Under the pieces are notes generated by a model. The model did not search any database and was not told the origin of the DNA. It saw only the letters and a program-made list of their open reading frames with translations. 64,000 nt of DNA from Aplidium turbinatum (lineage: Eukaryota > Chordata > Ascidiacea > Aplousobranchia > Polyclinidae), in assembly GCA_918807975.1 (NCBI GenBank), contig OU964924.1:22055695-22119694 (forward strand). Reading direction: 5' to 3'. The translations under genes were made by a program, and so were the position numbers. How positions within the stretch are numbered: position 1 is the first letter of the stretch; each line of letters begins with the position of its first letter. Positions 12,251 to 24,238 of the stretch are shown piece after piece.

Positions 12251-12872
12251 TCAGTGCGGCATTTTCGGTTTGTAATAATAAACATTTAATATTTTATTTA
12301 CATTTTTACAAAAATCTTCTCGCTCGATTTGCTCGCTTGATCTCATTTTTCGCCTAACTAGCAATGTTGGTTATGCAAGTTTCATAAAGTGGTTTAAAGG
12401 AGTAAAAAGTTTTTTTTGTATCACACAAAAACTAACGAAATAAATATAGTGAAAAAAATATTTGAATCAATTTTAAGATATTAACGTCTACCCTACGTGT
12501 TAATTTGAAGAAAAGGAGACATTATTTATGGTCTCTGTTAAAGAAGGACCTTTAGTGCAAACTAGCACATGTTAGCTAAATTACGTGGATTCCTTGTGGA
12601 CTTTACGCCCATTCAAGGTTAAAAAGTGTCGCAAACCCCCCTCTTTTTTAGTTTGAAATAAATATAGGCTTAATATTCAGAAGTAAACACTGCTCAGTCA
12701 AATAGTCTAGTTAATTAACAATTAAATTTACAAATTTCAGTGTTAATGGAATTAGGTTATAAAGTGAAATGTAGCCAACCGTGAAAATAGCCTACATTAG
12801 GTAAAGCAAGTTATTTCACATAGTAAAATATACATGAACAAATCTCTGTAGCATTAATTTTAGTGCATTTAC

Positions 12873-13042
12873 TTTCTCTTCTTTCCAACAGATGGTTAAA
12901 ATACGCTGCTGCAAACTTGGGGATGCTCTTTGGCTGTTCTCTTAATACCTCCCTCGAAAGATCTTCAAGCAATTGCTTAAAGCCTTGGGGCACTTGTAAT
13001 TTTATTTCGCCGTACCGCACAGACATGTCTTCGTAGTCTACC
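12873..13042 (-). CDS. SPA17-like RIIa-domain exon (partial gene)
   Basis: Minus-strand exon between acceptor TTGTTTAG (just above 13042) and donor GTAAAT (just below 12873). From the ATG at 13024-13026 it reads MSVRYGEIKLQVPQGFKQLL, then EDLSREVLREQPKSI and FAAAYFNHLLERRE. This is the RIIa dimerisation/docking fold that binds A-kinase anchor proteins, closest in wording to sperm protein Sp17 (IPQGF..LLE.L.REILREQP). The start resembles the Sp17 N-terminus, so the base before the ATG is probably 5' UTR. Later exons, such as an IQ motif, were not found. Other RIIa proteins (ropporin, CABYR) are less similar. If real, it implies a sperm or ciliary gene with more exons below 12.8 kb. Confidence 0.7.
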
Positions 13043-13805
13043 CTAAACAATAAAAAGTGAAGTAAGGAAGGTCATTTCCAAATTTTCCAACTTTTTTCTA
13101 GTTGAAAACGAACTATAAGCTAAGACTACAGTTTTACATGTATTTTTTTGATTTATTGTCTTTATAAGTTATTCTGTATTATGTAGTTATTTCTCTGTTA
13201 TTCTCGATTTGTGATAAAGAAAATGAGGCTGGTACACTGTTTGTTACATTGAGTGACAAGGCTTTATTGTCTTTATCAGGGTAGTCAAACCAGAAAGATT
13301 TTGACTTTTCTAAAAACGGAGCCAGTCCTTAAAAGTTTTGGTTTTCTAGTTAGCATCGTGCATAATATTTGTTTGCCTCCACAGTTTTACTTGTTATAGC
13401 TTGCATAAAATATTCATTTTTAAATGCCAACTATCGAATAATCGTCCTCAAAACCTACAGTAAGGTACCAATCAGCCTACATTTAAATTTTTTGTTGTTT
13501 TTTACCACACACATGTCAAGTGCCCTTGTAAAATCGTGATTACCAACGTCTGTATCAGAGCAAGGTGTAACAATCATCATATCGCCGGCAAATATAGTAG
13601 TGCATTTTCTCAAAGTTTTGTCAATAAACTGCCATCTAATCTAAGAACAGTGTGATCCATGATCAACAGTTTCGTTTGTTTGGCTTTGCATCTTTGTGGG
13701 ACTTCAACTGTTTTCACAAGGTGAAATGCTTTAAAAACATTTTCCAAGCTTGTGCAGGTTAGACTTGGAGTATAGGCTATGTACAAAATTAAACAGGTGT
13801 TACTA

Positions 13806-13905
13806 ATCATTCAAAAACCTGCCAGCCTTTTTCACCCTTATTGGGATCTTCAGTAGAATCTTATTCAAGTAGAATTATATTTGAATAAGAACCGTCAGAA
13901 GATCA
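13806..13905 (-). repeat. LINE-like 3' tail fragment
   Basis: CAGCCTTTTTCACCC and GGATCTTC resemble, in reverse, the stretch at 16270-16340 (CTTCTGATGATC...AGGGTGAAACAGGCTG). A third copy is at 14998-15045. These look like 3' UTR relics of one LINE family. Confidence 0.35.
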
Positions 13906-14997
13906 AAGGCTTTAAATTTTGCTGTAGCTGTAACCAACGCAAACCTTGATTCATAATAATTGATTACAGCTGATAACCAACCAACTAATAAAATAACTAA
14001 TTTAACATTTTTCGTTTCTAATAATGATTATTATCAGTCCACCTGAACAACTCTAACTTGCTCAAACTGCTTTGCGATTACATGATATCTGACAACTCAT
14101 CTACGAAATAGGTTGCCTATAGCAACTACCTACATTTCATAACCTTATGCTTGAAAGTTTTTTCCTCAAGCGTAAGTATTTCACTTCACAATGTTAATGC
14201 TTGGGTTTTCTAATACCACAATACTTAATGTTCGTTTGAAAAGCAGTTATATGCATTAGTAAACACCAAGTAAAACAGCAGAGCTGTTTCTGTAAGTGGA
14301 GTGACTAGCTTTACTTAGGTTGATTAATCCTTCTTAAACTCGTAAAAACCAGTTGTTTCTTAAGAGGAAAGCCATTGTTGAGATTGAAATTTAATCTCGC
14401 TGTTTTGTAAAAGAACAAACAAGGTTTATCTTGTCCGGGCATGACGTTTTTCATTGTTCACATGAAGTGCTTAATCGTAGCAACGGATATACGCCACCAC
14501 GTTAACGACGCCAGTGTAGCCTACGTCTTCTACGTCATGGTTAGACACAACAATGTGATTATGAAATATACTTTTCACTTTGACTTATAATAAAAAAAAT
14601 CATCGTTAGATGATGATCTTTGTTTTATAAGCAGCAAATTGTTGCGAATATCATCATGATGTGTAATTGCAAGAGAAAAAGCCTTCTTGTTTATAACGTC
14701 ATAAAAAAATTATCAGTGGAATCATGTCTAAGGTATAGATGCATTTTACTGACACACTTACACATCAGCTGTAGCTTACACAGCGACATATTTTGCCTGA
14801 GTGTCTATGAAGAGTTTGTCTATTTTGCACTATAATGGAAAAATTAGTGAATATTGAATCAGTGGTCGCTTGATCAGTCAAAGAACGCTTTACATTTTAC
14901 AAGGGTTTGCGCAACTTCTGCAGATGTGCAAGTTTTGAATGCGGCCTGTGTAACAATTATTTCTAATATAACTCAGTCACTATTTTCCAATAACCAC

Positions 14998-15045
14998 TAC
15001 AGCCTGTTTCACTCTTTACTGGGTATCATCAGAAGGTCCTTATGT
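14998..15045 (-). repeat. LINE-like 3' tail fragment
   Basis: CAGCCTGTTTCACTC then GGTATCATCAGAAGGTC matches the tail at 16270-16340 in reverse. It is short and isolated. Confidence 0.35.
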
Positions 15046-15569
15046 AATTTTTGAAAGGGTTGATGGAAAATTTGTTTGGAGAAACTTTCTGGTAAGCAAT
15101 TGCTTAGTTGGATTTCAGAATTGCCAGTTTCATGGATTTCCCGAGGAATTGGACTAATTTTGCTTCCGAGTGGAGGGGAAATTTTAGTGCTTGCGGGTTT
15201 CGGTCTGGTTGATTCGTTTGGTATTGTTGTTTTTTTTTTCAACCGATTTTCAAAAACTAAATACCACTTCTACTTAAAATTTTTCGTTTTTAATGATTTT
15301 AAATTGTGCACATAATTCAATTTTGGATGTTTCCAATCTGTGGCGATTAGGCTACTATTGGGCTAGTTTTTAATGGCAACTGGGCTGAAATGTTCAAAAA
15401 CATTTGGCAACACCTTTGGGTTTGTTGCCAAATGCGATTATTCAATGTTAGCAGTTAGCACAGATAAATCCCATTTAGGGTAGGTTAGCTGAAAAAACAA
15501 TGCAGTGAATAAACAGTAGGTTACAGACTTCACATGATATAAGAAAATGTGTGTGAGAGACATTAGCTG

Positions 15570-15778
15570 CTTGACTTGTGATCCCTTGGAGTAAAGTTTC
15601 CGATAGTTGTGTCTGTACGTTACTTCATGCACTAGGTGCCGCTAAATGGGAAGACCTGTCCTTGATATGGGATGCTTAAGCGCACACCAAGAGTCGAACC
15701 AGCTCCGCTTGACCTAGAAGTTTCTTCGTTTGTAAAGTTAGGCCCTTAACCAATTGAGCGATCGAGCTATCTGTTAAA
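15570..15778 (-). mobile_element. tRNA-derived SINE, family A, reverse copy
   Basis: The reverse strand reads GCTCAATTGGTTAAGGGCC (A-box-like), then GGTTCGACTCT (B box), then a body shared with 18842 and 24473 (GGCACCTAG..., CAACAATCGG). It is diverged. Confidence 0.55.
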
Positions 15779-15839
15779 AGATAGTACAGTAGGTTTCAGT
15801 ATTCATAAGTTCCAAACATGTTCCAATGAGACCTCGCTG

Positions 15840-16340
15840 ACTCACCTTCCTAAGCATAATTGCATATGTGGTTCAGATTTTCAGACTGCGTACCACATTA
15901 TCTACCAATATCCTATATGCCTACCCCAGGATAAATATGTGGATCTATCAACTCTCGATGAACACACAATACATTGGCTACTGTATCTGGATATGACAAC
16001 GTGACCTGGGTCAGTGGTGTTGACAGCAGGGTGCAGGGAGTGCCTTTGGACCCGGCCGGGGATGATTTTAGGGATCCGTAACCTTTCCAAAGTGCCAGGG
16101 TACTTGAAGAAATCATCACGTTTCTTCCAATATAGGCTACTGCATTTTGCCTATAAGTGTCGTAATTTAAAGCCCCAGAATCTCATTGGTACGGGGCTCA
16201 AAGTGTATTTTCAACGGCCCTGTCTGCGGTGGCCAACGTAAGAAGCATTTATAAGTTTACATAAATCTTGATTATATTTGAATAAAGACCTTCTGATGAT
16301 CTCCGTTTTAGGGTGAAACAGGCTGTCAAGGGCTTAGAGA
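15840..16340 (+). mobile_element. LINE 3' end: reverse-transcriptase C-terminus plus tail
   Basis: Reads CGSDFQTAYHIIYQYP, then DKYVDLSTLDEHTIHWLLYL, the CCHC-like zinc knuckle and end of a non-LTR retrotransposon ORF2. It is followed by a 3' tail (CTTCTGATGATC, AGGGTGAAACAGGCTG). The same protein end recurs at 17305 and 22312. It is 5'-truncated, as LINE copies usually are. Confidence 0.55.
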
Positions 16341-17304
16341 TTAGCCTAATAACTATATTTGATTTAAATCTTAAGTTCTTAATTTTGTTATAGTTTGTGT
16401 GGCTACAGAATTGTTCTATTGGTCAAGAGAAAGCGTCATCTTTGTAAATTTGTTAATTCTAAACATCTGTAGCCTACATGATCTTACACAACTTTTTGGC
16501 GTGGTTTTCTCCTGGAACGTCTGGAGTGGCTAGGTCTGTCCGTTACATGACTCCCACTTCCCCCCGCCATCTTGAATTTTTCTTTTGAATACTCTGTTTA
16601 CTTCTGTTTTGTATTGTCACACCATAGTTTTTTTCTTACTAATTTTCATCGTTCTTGATTTGTAAAAAATAAGTTACTCCGACATCCCTTTCGCAGAGAG
16701 GTATCAAGTTTTATGAATTCGTTAAAATCAATGTTGGTAAAACTGTGTTTGATTGCCCATCAATACATTACAAGATTTGTTCATTATTATTCATAATAAC
16801 CATTGTTTTTTTCAATACGCTTTGTTTGCTCATAAGATATGCTTTAACAGACCACGTAATCAATGTTATTGGTTAGTAAAAAATTAAACAATGGCAGTAA
16901 AATCCCAACGAAGTCAAGCACATCCAATCTACCGCTCAAGCATCATTTTTGGAAATGATCGGGCAAGTTATAGACTACGATATAAAACTTACAACGCGAA
17001 AAAATGAAATGCCACCTTGAAGGTTTAGGCCAATTTTTTTAACGATTTTAAAATTAACTCTCTGCTGTAGTTGCGTAACATAGCATTAGCACGACCACAA
17101 TGGCAGATCCATTAGAACATTTTTCCCCGGTGCTAGTTGGCTTTGATCGGGTCATAGTGAAAACATTAAAAATGATACCCAAAACCATTCTTGCTTTGAC
17201 AAAGTAAAGGACTTTTCGAAACGAAACATTTTTGTTGAGACGAAATTCTTCTCAAAAAATTTTAATAAAATAAAAACTAAACGAAGGACCGCAAGGAAAT
17301 TCAT
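16341..17304. other. Nothing recognised
   Basis: AT-rich sequence without convincing exons, inverted ends or RNA signals. The same holds for 12251-12872, 13043-13805, 13906-14997, 15046-15569, 17451-18186, 19081-19902, 21550-22311, 24721-25284 and 26035-27928, except a hAT-type start (CAGTGGTGTAACAAG) near 26922 with no matching end. Confidence 0.5.
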
Positions 17305-17450
17305 GTCAAAGCCTCAGACTACATACCAGTTTATCTACCAAAGTCCTGTATACCGACCTCTGGATAGATAGCCTATGTGGATCGAACAATTCTCGATGAA
17401 CACACAGCAGTCCATTGGCTGCTGCGCCTGGATATAACAACTTGGCCTGC
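17305..17450 (+). mobile_element. LINE ORF2 C-terminal fragment
   Basis: Nucleotide match to 15885-16010; the frame reads DYIPVYLPKSCIPTSG and YVDRTILDEHTAVHWLLRLD. It is a short 5'-truncated relic. Confidence 0.5.
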
Positions 17451-18186
17451 GGTGGCCTTAAACGCAAGAAGATGCCAGAGCAAAATGCTTAGAAGCGACG
17501 CATATTTGTTTCCAACACACTTAGCGATGTAATGTGGATAAGTCAGAATACGGTATTAATTACAACTGCCTAAAAATTACTTTCAAAGAATAGGCTACAT
17601 TTTAAAGCAAAATTCTTTGTCTTAATTTCATTTTCTCATAATGAAACTTTGTTGCGAAAAACTTCGTTTTGTGTCTCCCAAAAAATGCTTCAAACAGCAT
17701 GATGTGCAGTAGTTAGGCTACACCAAACAATAAATATTATACAAAACTAGCAACAGAAGATCCCTATATAAAAGTATAAAAAAACAACACGTCTGCAATC
17801 CCTGCTAAGCCATAGCAGTTATAATTAAAGTGGCGTTTTCAAATGTTAAATTAATTCGAACTGGTTTCAGATCCGGATTTGAAACATTCAAACAGATCCG
17901 AATTAATTTTACTTCTGAAAATTTATTAAAAAATGTTCCACTGTATGACAATTGACAAGGCATAGGGCATTTGATAGGTAAAGGCATGACATGTGGGCCT
18001 ACGCTTTGCGCAGTAACACACACAAACGCCAAGGTTTAACACTTTCTTCGGGTTTGGAAATGTAGCCAGGAGAATATTCAAAATTTATGTTTAGTTACAA
18101 ATTTAGAATCCGAGTTCGATCGGGATCCGGCTTCTAACGTTGGTAAAATTCCAGATTGGTAAAAACAACAAAAACACCCGGATTCT

Positions 18187-18720
18187 ATGCGACTGAAATA
18201 AATAACTGCAATATGCATTATGCTAAATACAGCGTACAACTGAAGAACAGACACCAAAGGTGTTAACATTTTGTATAGCGAGCTGCAGTGTTAGTTGTGA
18301 CGTCAATTTTACATCAGATTTGTTTGAAATAATTCGAAACTGTCAATCAAAATTTGAAACCAAAATTCACGAGGCACTTCAAATAAAACAACGCAACCCT
18401 AAGCTCAACAAGCAGTTATTCGCTGGAGGTGCATCGTTCCTACTGAATTTATTATGTATGCTTCAAGTTCATTGTCTTTAATTGCCGCTCGCTATTTTGT
18501 CTTGTGATTACACTCATACGTATCAACAAAATGTTAACACTTTTGGTGTCTGTTCTTCAGTTGTACGTTGTATTTAGCTCAATGCATATTGCAGCTATCT
18601 ATTTCAGTCACTTATCACTACCATTATTTATAGTTATTTGTTTGTTTGTTAAAATATATTAGGTATTTCTTGAAGAAGGCAAAGAGCTGTTGCCGAAACG
18701 TTTGAGTTCAGTATGTTGTT
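18187..18720 (+). mobile_element. Penelope-like element fragment with GIY-YIG end
   Basis: The frame at ~18290-18480 reads CDVNFTSDLFEIIRNC, KFETKIHEALQIKQRNPKLN and GGASFLLNLL. This resembles the C-terminal part of the GIY-YIG endonuclease of Penelope-like retroelements (KIxEALxIKxxxPxLN). It lies between ~90-base inverted repeats (18187-18275 and 18526-18613). Downstream, TTGAAGAAGGCAAAG and GCCGAAACG form a small stem seen in the 3' regions of such elements. Confidence 0.5.
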
Positions 18721-18841
18721 AGTATATGGTATTTATATTGAGTAATGCTATTCAATCCCATTAAGTTACTGTCAGTGACCTGTTTATGGTATCGTGAAAT
18801 TCCTTCTCTCCCAAAGCTATAAATTTGTAATAGATATTGTC

Positions 18842-19080
18842 CGCTCCATTAGCTTTGTGGTTACGCGCCCGATTCAAGATTAAGCGGCGCTGGTTCGACT
18901 CTCGGGGTGTACGCTTATGCAACGGATTTCAGGACTGCTCTCCATTCAGCGGCACCTAGTTAATGGAATAATTCCTCGGCAACAACACTTCAACAATCGG
19001 TAACTTTTCTCTGCCAATCTCGGTAACCGGCCATGCATCAAAAGCCTCTACATATATGCTAAACTATCTTTGCCAATAGC
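18842..19080 (+). mobile_element. tRNA-derived SINE, family A
   Basis: TTAGCTTTGTGGTTACGCG (A box region), GGTTCGACTCTCGGGG (B box), then the shared body through CAACAATCGG and ACCGGCC. Closely related to 24473-24720. Confidence 0.65.
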
Positions 19081-19902
19081 CCTATAACCTAATCCAAAAG
19101 GTGAATGGGTCCCAATTGACCTCACATCCCAAAGATGGGTAGGTTAGTTACAAGATTATTCAAATTGGGCAACTACGCTACTGTGCCATTCCTGCAAACC
19201 ACCCTTGAAGACTATTCCATTAGACTAGGTCTATATTTCATTTTTATCTTTGTCATTTCTTCATTATTTTGTAAGATTTTACTGTGTAGGGGTAGGCCTA
19301 AAGTCAAGGTAACATAATTGCGATATAAAACAACTTAACTTACCTAAGGCCAATGATAAGCGATGAAATCTTCATTCTCCTCATTGACTCATGAACATTT
19401 GTTTGGTGTATGCTACACCGCTCACGAGACACACAAAGCTAGTTTAGAAAATGGACGTAGCTTTTTGTAGAGTATAGGCTACCTCCAGCGAAATAGGCTA
19501 AACTTCGGTTACCATTAATACAATGCGTAATTTCATACATTTTCAAAGGGTCCAAACTTTTCGTCATATTGTGAAGCTTATCAGATGGGAAAACCTGCAA
19601 ATATGGGAAAGCTTGGCAGAAAACACATACACATACCACCATCTCAGGTAAACTATACTTTGCGTTAAATGAATAAAAGTAAGATTTTGTAGGCTATATA
19701 GGCTACCATTGCAGTTTAGTCCGCCTTTTGTGGTAAACGTAAGATTATGTTTTGCATCACGAATTTCCGTGATGCATGGTTATGCTGCATCCTGCATGAT
19801 GCTTTTCTCAAAAGTGTAAAGAGAAGTTTCATATTTGAAACTAGCAATAGTTTCTTAAACTTAAAAACAATTTGAACATGTTGATGGTTGGTAGTAAATA
19901 TA

Positions 19903-21549
19903 CAGTAGATGTACCGATACCAATATTTTGGCCGATACCGATACCGATATCAATTTTTTAGGCCGATACCGATACTGATACCGATATTTTGGCCGATACT
20001 TTGGTGTTACAAATAGAAGCAATTTTGGTATTTACAAGGAATTATATCAAGGTTTTAGTAATGAAAGTACACCGTAATTGAGGACTGGGGTATAAGGGAA
20101 GAAACATTACATCATAATTTGGGTTTCTGAAAAATTAATAAAGTGTTTGGGCAAACTCTCCAAATAAGCTATCATAATTGATAATAAGATGTAAAATGTA
20201 AACCAAGTGATTTGTGTAGTCGTACAAAACTATTCGACAAGTAATGTGCAACCTAAGGGCGCTTGTCGTTTGGTTGAACTTGAAAAGCTTTTACCAGGCC
20301 AAAACTACCCAGATAGCAAAAATGTATAATTTTGCATCGTTTTTACGTTGCTAAACGTTTAAAAAACCCGTGTAACTTGGTTGTTTTTAGTAAGCTGATT
20401 CTATCAGTTTGTGATTTAATTTCCACCTTTCGTTGTAATAAACTCACCAAGCTTAAACAATGTCATGGCAGAATAAGTAGGCCCAAAATGAAAGCAATGT
20501 GACTACGAATCCCCACTAAACTAATCAAAATGGTCTTGTTGCGCCTAAGATGACAACCTCATTGTGAAGAAAGGAGCGTTTTTTCCGGCTATCAGCACAA
20601 GGTTGAGCACTCACTATAGTACAGCGAGCAGTTGCGATTCGCTAACCACAACGGTGTAGCTTCCACACTAGCCATTTCAAATTTCAATTCTTGTCGATGT
20701 CAATTCTTGCTACAAAACGGCTGCCGAGAAACATATAGTTGATTGGATGGTCTAAATGGCTAGCGTGGAAGCTACACCGTTATGGTTAGCGAATCGCAAC
20801 AGCTCGCTGTACTAGTGAGTGCTCAGCCTTGTGCTGATAGCCGGGAAGAACGCTCCTTTCTTCACAATGAGATGTCATGTTAGGGGCAACAAGACCATTT
20901 ATTGATTAGTTTAGTGAGGATTCGTGGTCCCATTGCTTTCATTTTGAGCCTACTTACTCTGCCATGACATTATTTAAGCTTGGTGAGTTTATTACAACGA
21001 AAGGTGGAAATTAAATCACAAACTGATAGAATCAGCTTACTAAAAACAACCAAGTTACACGGGTTTTTTAAACGTTTAGCAACGTAAAAACGATGCAAAA
21101 TTATACATTTTTTGCTATCTGGGTAGTCTTGGCCTGGTTTTATCCTCTGCTGAGAGTAAAAAAGAAACACAAATGATAAATATTGGAGAAATTGAGTCTC
21201 CTTCACAACTTAAGAATCGAACAACGCAAAACTGCTTAAACAAAGCGATTTGTTTGAGTGAAAGAATCACTGTAAGCAAACAATGCCAAAAGGTGTGCGC
21301 ATGAAGTCATGGGAGTGTGAGGTATCAAAAATTTGAATAGGTTGTTATTTTTCTAAATCAATGTGACGTTAGTTACTATTTTAAAAAATCTATATCTTTT
21401 CTTCTGCAGAAAATCTGCAGTAAACGCCTTTTTTTCACATGTTTAGTACCGGCCACAGTATCGGCCAAATTTTGCCGATACCGATACTCAAAAAATGGGC
21501 GATATCACCGATACCGATGCCGATATCGATATATCGGTACATCTCTAGT
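19903..21549. mobile_element. hAT-like element with GATACC-rich ends, carrying a foldback insert
   Basis: The left end reads AGATGTACCGATACC and the right end TATATCGGTACATCTCTAG, with repeated CCGATAC units inside both. Similar TAGTAAA sequence flanks both sides and may be the target duplication. The 20292-21141 interior is a separate perfect-looking palindrome. No transposase frame is present. Confidence 0.6.
20292..21141. mobile_element. Foldback element, arms ~385 bases
   Basis: 20292-20678 and 20755-21141 are near-identical inverted copies (for example GGTGTAGCTTCCACACTAGC against GCTAGCGTGGAAGCTACACC) around a ~75-base loop. Outer edges read CCAGGCCAAAACTACCCAG and CTGGGTAGTCTTGGCCTGG. 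It is non-coding; the arms would form a long hairpin if transcribed. Confidence 0.75.
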
Positions 21550-22311
21550 AGTAAAATATGGGTGCATTGTCGTCTAACTATTAACCTATCTATGGCAATT
21601 AGAGCACTGTGTCGAAAATTGCTTTGAAAGATCATATCTAATTTATATTAAAAATTTAAATGTTTACTCTTTTTCGTCACTTAATTAAGTGTGCGAAATT
21701 ATTAGATCTATCACCGTCCTATTCCAATTGATACGAGAACTCCACAAACAACTGCTCAAGCATCATACGGTAAGATGACCCCCAAGATTACAGCTGCATC
21801 CTACAATGGAAAAAAAGACCTTCGTCAAACTGTCAAAAAAACCAACAATGTGACAGTAAGTAAGCAGACTGCTCTCAGAAAAGGATTAAAAACTTTATAA
21901 GTTTCTGAACCTTGAAAACATTTAAAAATCCTTTATAATTTGACTAGAAAATAAACAAAGGATCAAGATAGTCCTTGCATTCCTCCCCGTTGCTCACCTG
22001 ACTCGCCAATTCACACTACTTCACTCCAATGTCCTATTTAAGATGCAAGATAATTTAAGATTAAAGATTTTTAAGATTTTGCTGGTCCATTCTTTTCCCT
22101 AACGCCATAGTTTGGTCGCCAAAGACGAATATTGATATTTTTGTTGACTTCCTCAGTGACCTACGAATTGTGGTCTTGGTCTTTCTGATCGTATCGGCTA
22201 GAATTGTCCTATCACCAAAAAACCTTGTAGCCTGAGTGGAATGACCAACAAACGTAATATTTATTCTTCAGTTCACAAAATCATGTTTAAAAAAACAAAT
22301 TAAGCAAATGG

Positions 22312-22395
22312 CATGTAGAGTGCAGACCTAACAACGCTCGATGAACATACAATACATTGGCTGCTGCGCCTGGATAGAACAACGTGACCTAATTG
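22312..22395 (+). mobile_element. LINE ORF2 C-terminal fragment, short
   Basis: CTCGATGAACATACAATAC, then GGCTGCTGCGCCTGGATAG, matches 15950-15995 and 17390-17440 and encodes LDEHTIHWLLRLD. It is a very short relic. Confidence 0.45.
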
Positions 22396-22608
22396 AATAA
22401 GCAATTGAAAATAATCAAGCATTTAACAACGCAGTTCAAACGATCTTGCAAACGTTAGCTAACCTTGTGAAGCAAAGTTTGCATGAAACTGAATGAATAA
22501 GAGAGTGAACGTGACTTGACAACACCTGAATGTCGGGTAAACGAATAATTTTTTTTGAAGCGTAAAGTCCGTAAACATTTTCACTGTGTAGCCTATCAGA
22601 TTTTAAAT

Positions 22609-23383
22609 CAGTGGCGGCTGATGCTGTTTGTGAGCAGTGGGGCTGCAATGAATAGTCCGGGGGGCGAAGCCCGTCGCTGAGTTCGCCGAGGGCGATGACT
22701 TCACGGGGGGTCTGGGGAGTCACCCACCAGAAAAATTTGAAAAATTGCATTAAATTTGGTGCGTTCTGAGCATGTTTTTACCCCAAATGTTGAAAAAATG
22801 CATTCAAACTATCTTGAAAAGTTGATGTATTCCTAAGCTGTATTTAAAAAAAAACTAACCGTATCGCTTTGGAGACAAACTTTACTAGTATTGAGCTTAG
22901 TCTTGACTAGCCTAGCCGTTGCATACAAGGTTCAAGTGATTTTGAGATGCCCTTAGCACTTCCTATAACCTGTTGAATGCCATAACTCTACAGCTAACAC
23001 TTCTACATTCATGGCTCATCGCTATACTTTGCGAAATAAAAACTAACTTTAAAAAGTCTGTAAAGTTATTCGGTTAGGCGGGGCTGTTTTCCATGCAGCT
23101 CCAACAGATTCAAAAATTGCTGTAAAATACTAAAAGAGGTGGAGCTTCAAGGATAATTTTTAGCCAATCAGCGCGCTTGAAATCCAGAATCTCGGGCTGC
23201 AGAGCATTTTGCCTAAAGTCGGTGTTGCCAAACGAAACTTTTAATATTTTAACTTTCGATCCGCAATTCTTAAGTGAAAAAAGTAACCGGGTCGGACAAA
23301 CACAGAGGAAAACATATCTTTCCTCTTCTCTTTCTTTCAGGTGGGGCTGCAGCCCTGCAGCCCCATGGCACGAGCCGCCACTG
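22609..23383. mobile_element. hAT-like non-autonomous element (CAGTGGCGGCT ends)
   Basis: Left end CAGTGGCGGCTGATGCTG, right end CACGAGCCGCCACTG; GGGGCTGCA tracts lie near both. The flanks share GATTTTA, a blurred target duplication. No transposase. Confidence 0.7.
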
Positions 23384-23546
23384 GATTTTATGTTTGTTTG
23401 TATAATGCTGTTGGTTACCTTGCACATAGGTTAATTTAGCTTTTATGTTGCTACTGCTGATCTACATCTACTGACACAATAAATGACTCCAATGAAGTAT
23501 AGTAGCTTTCAAAATGCTAAAATTGTCTTATGCAATTACTAAATTG

Positions 23547-24206
23547 CACTGGTCTACACGATTTTTGCGCCATGAACTTTGAAAACTGATTTAGAGTAAT
23601 TTTGGGGTGCTGAATCCGAATCTGACCTCAGATTTGTTCTATCACGTCACGTTTGTGAAATATGATAGCAACAAATTGTTACTTTTGTCAAAAGTGGAAG
23701 ATTTGACGTTGCGTTTATTGCATATACACATTGTGCTATATCCAGAAATCCAGGCCATGTGGTGCATAAGTAGCTGAAATACACCCACCAACTATAATTT
23801 TGATGCCAATTTGTTTTCTAAGCAACATTATTAACAAGGCAGTAATAACAAGCTAAAAGAGAGGCAAAAAGTATAACTGACCCCCCCCCGTCAATGTTTT
23901 GCATGAAACTACAAAGACTTAAGCAGGCCTATGGCAATGCTTCTCCAGTAACCTTATGTAGGCTGTTTTAGGCTGTTTTAGGCTGTCTAACAATAACCTT
24001 TCGTTATAGCACTGCATACGTTGGTGGTAAATGCAACGCCAAATCTTCCACTTTTAACAAAAATAACAATTTGTTGTTATCATATCTCACAAACCTGACG
24101 TGATAGGATAAATCTGAGGTCGGATTCGGATTCAGCACCTCAAAATTACTCTAAATCAGTCTTCAAAGTTCACGGCGCAAAAAAAATTTTTTTTTGTAGA
24201 CCAGTG
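23547..24206. mobile_element. Long-inverted-repeat element (CACTGGTCTACA ends)
   Basis: Arms 23547 to ~23725 and ~24028-24206 are inverted copies (CACTGGTCTACA against TGTAGACCAGTG, and the shared GGAAGATTTG region). The CACTG start recalls CACTA or Chapaev elements, but no target duplication is clear and there is no coding. A small tandem TAGGCTGTTT repeat lies in the loop near 23957. Confidence 0.65.
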
Positions 24207-24238
24207 TTATAACTCATTGTTTTCTTGTTGCTGTATTT

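Noticed and set aside
13610-13810. Minus-strand frame (KAFHLVKTVEVPQRCKAKQ) that looks like an exon
   Set aside because: No recognised family and no supporting splice partners; probably a relic or chance.
19910-20000. CCGATAC tandem words as a regulatory array
   Set aside because: They are mirrored at 21460-21535 and belong to the ends of the hAT-like element.
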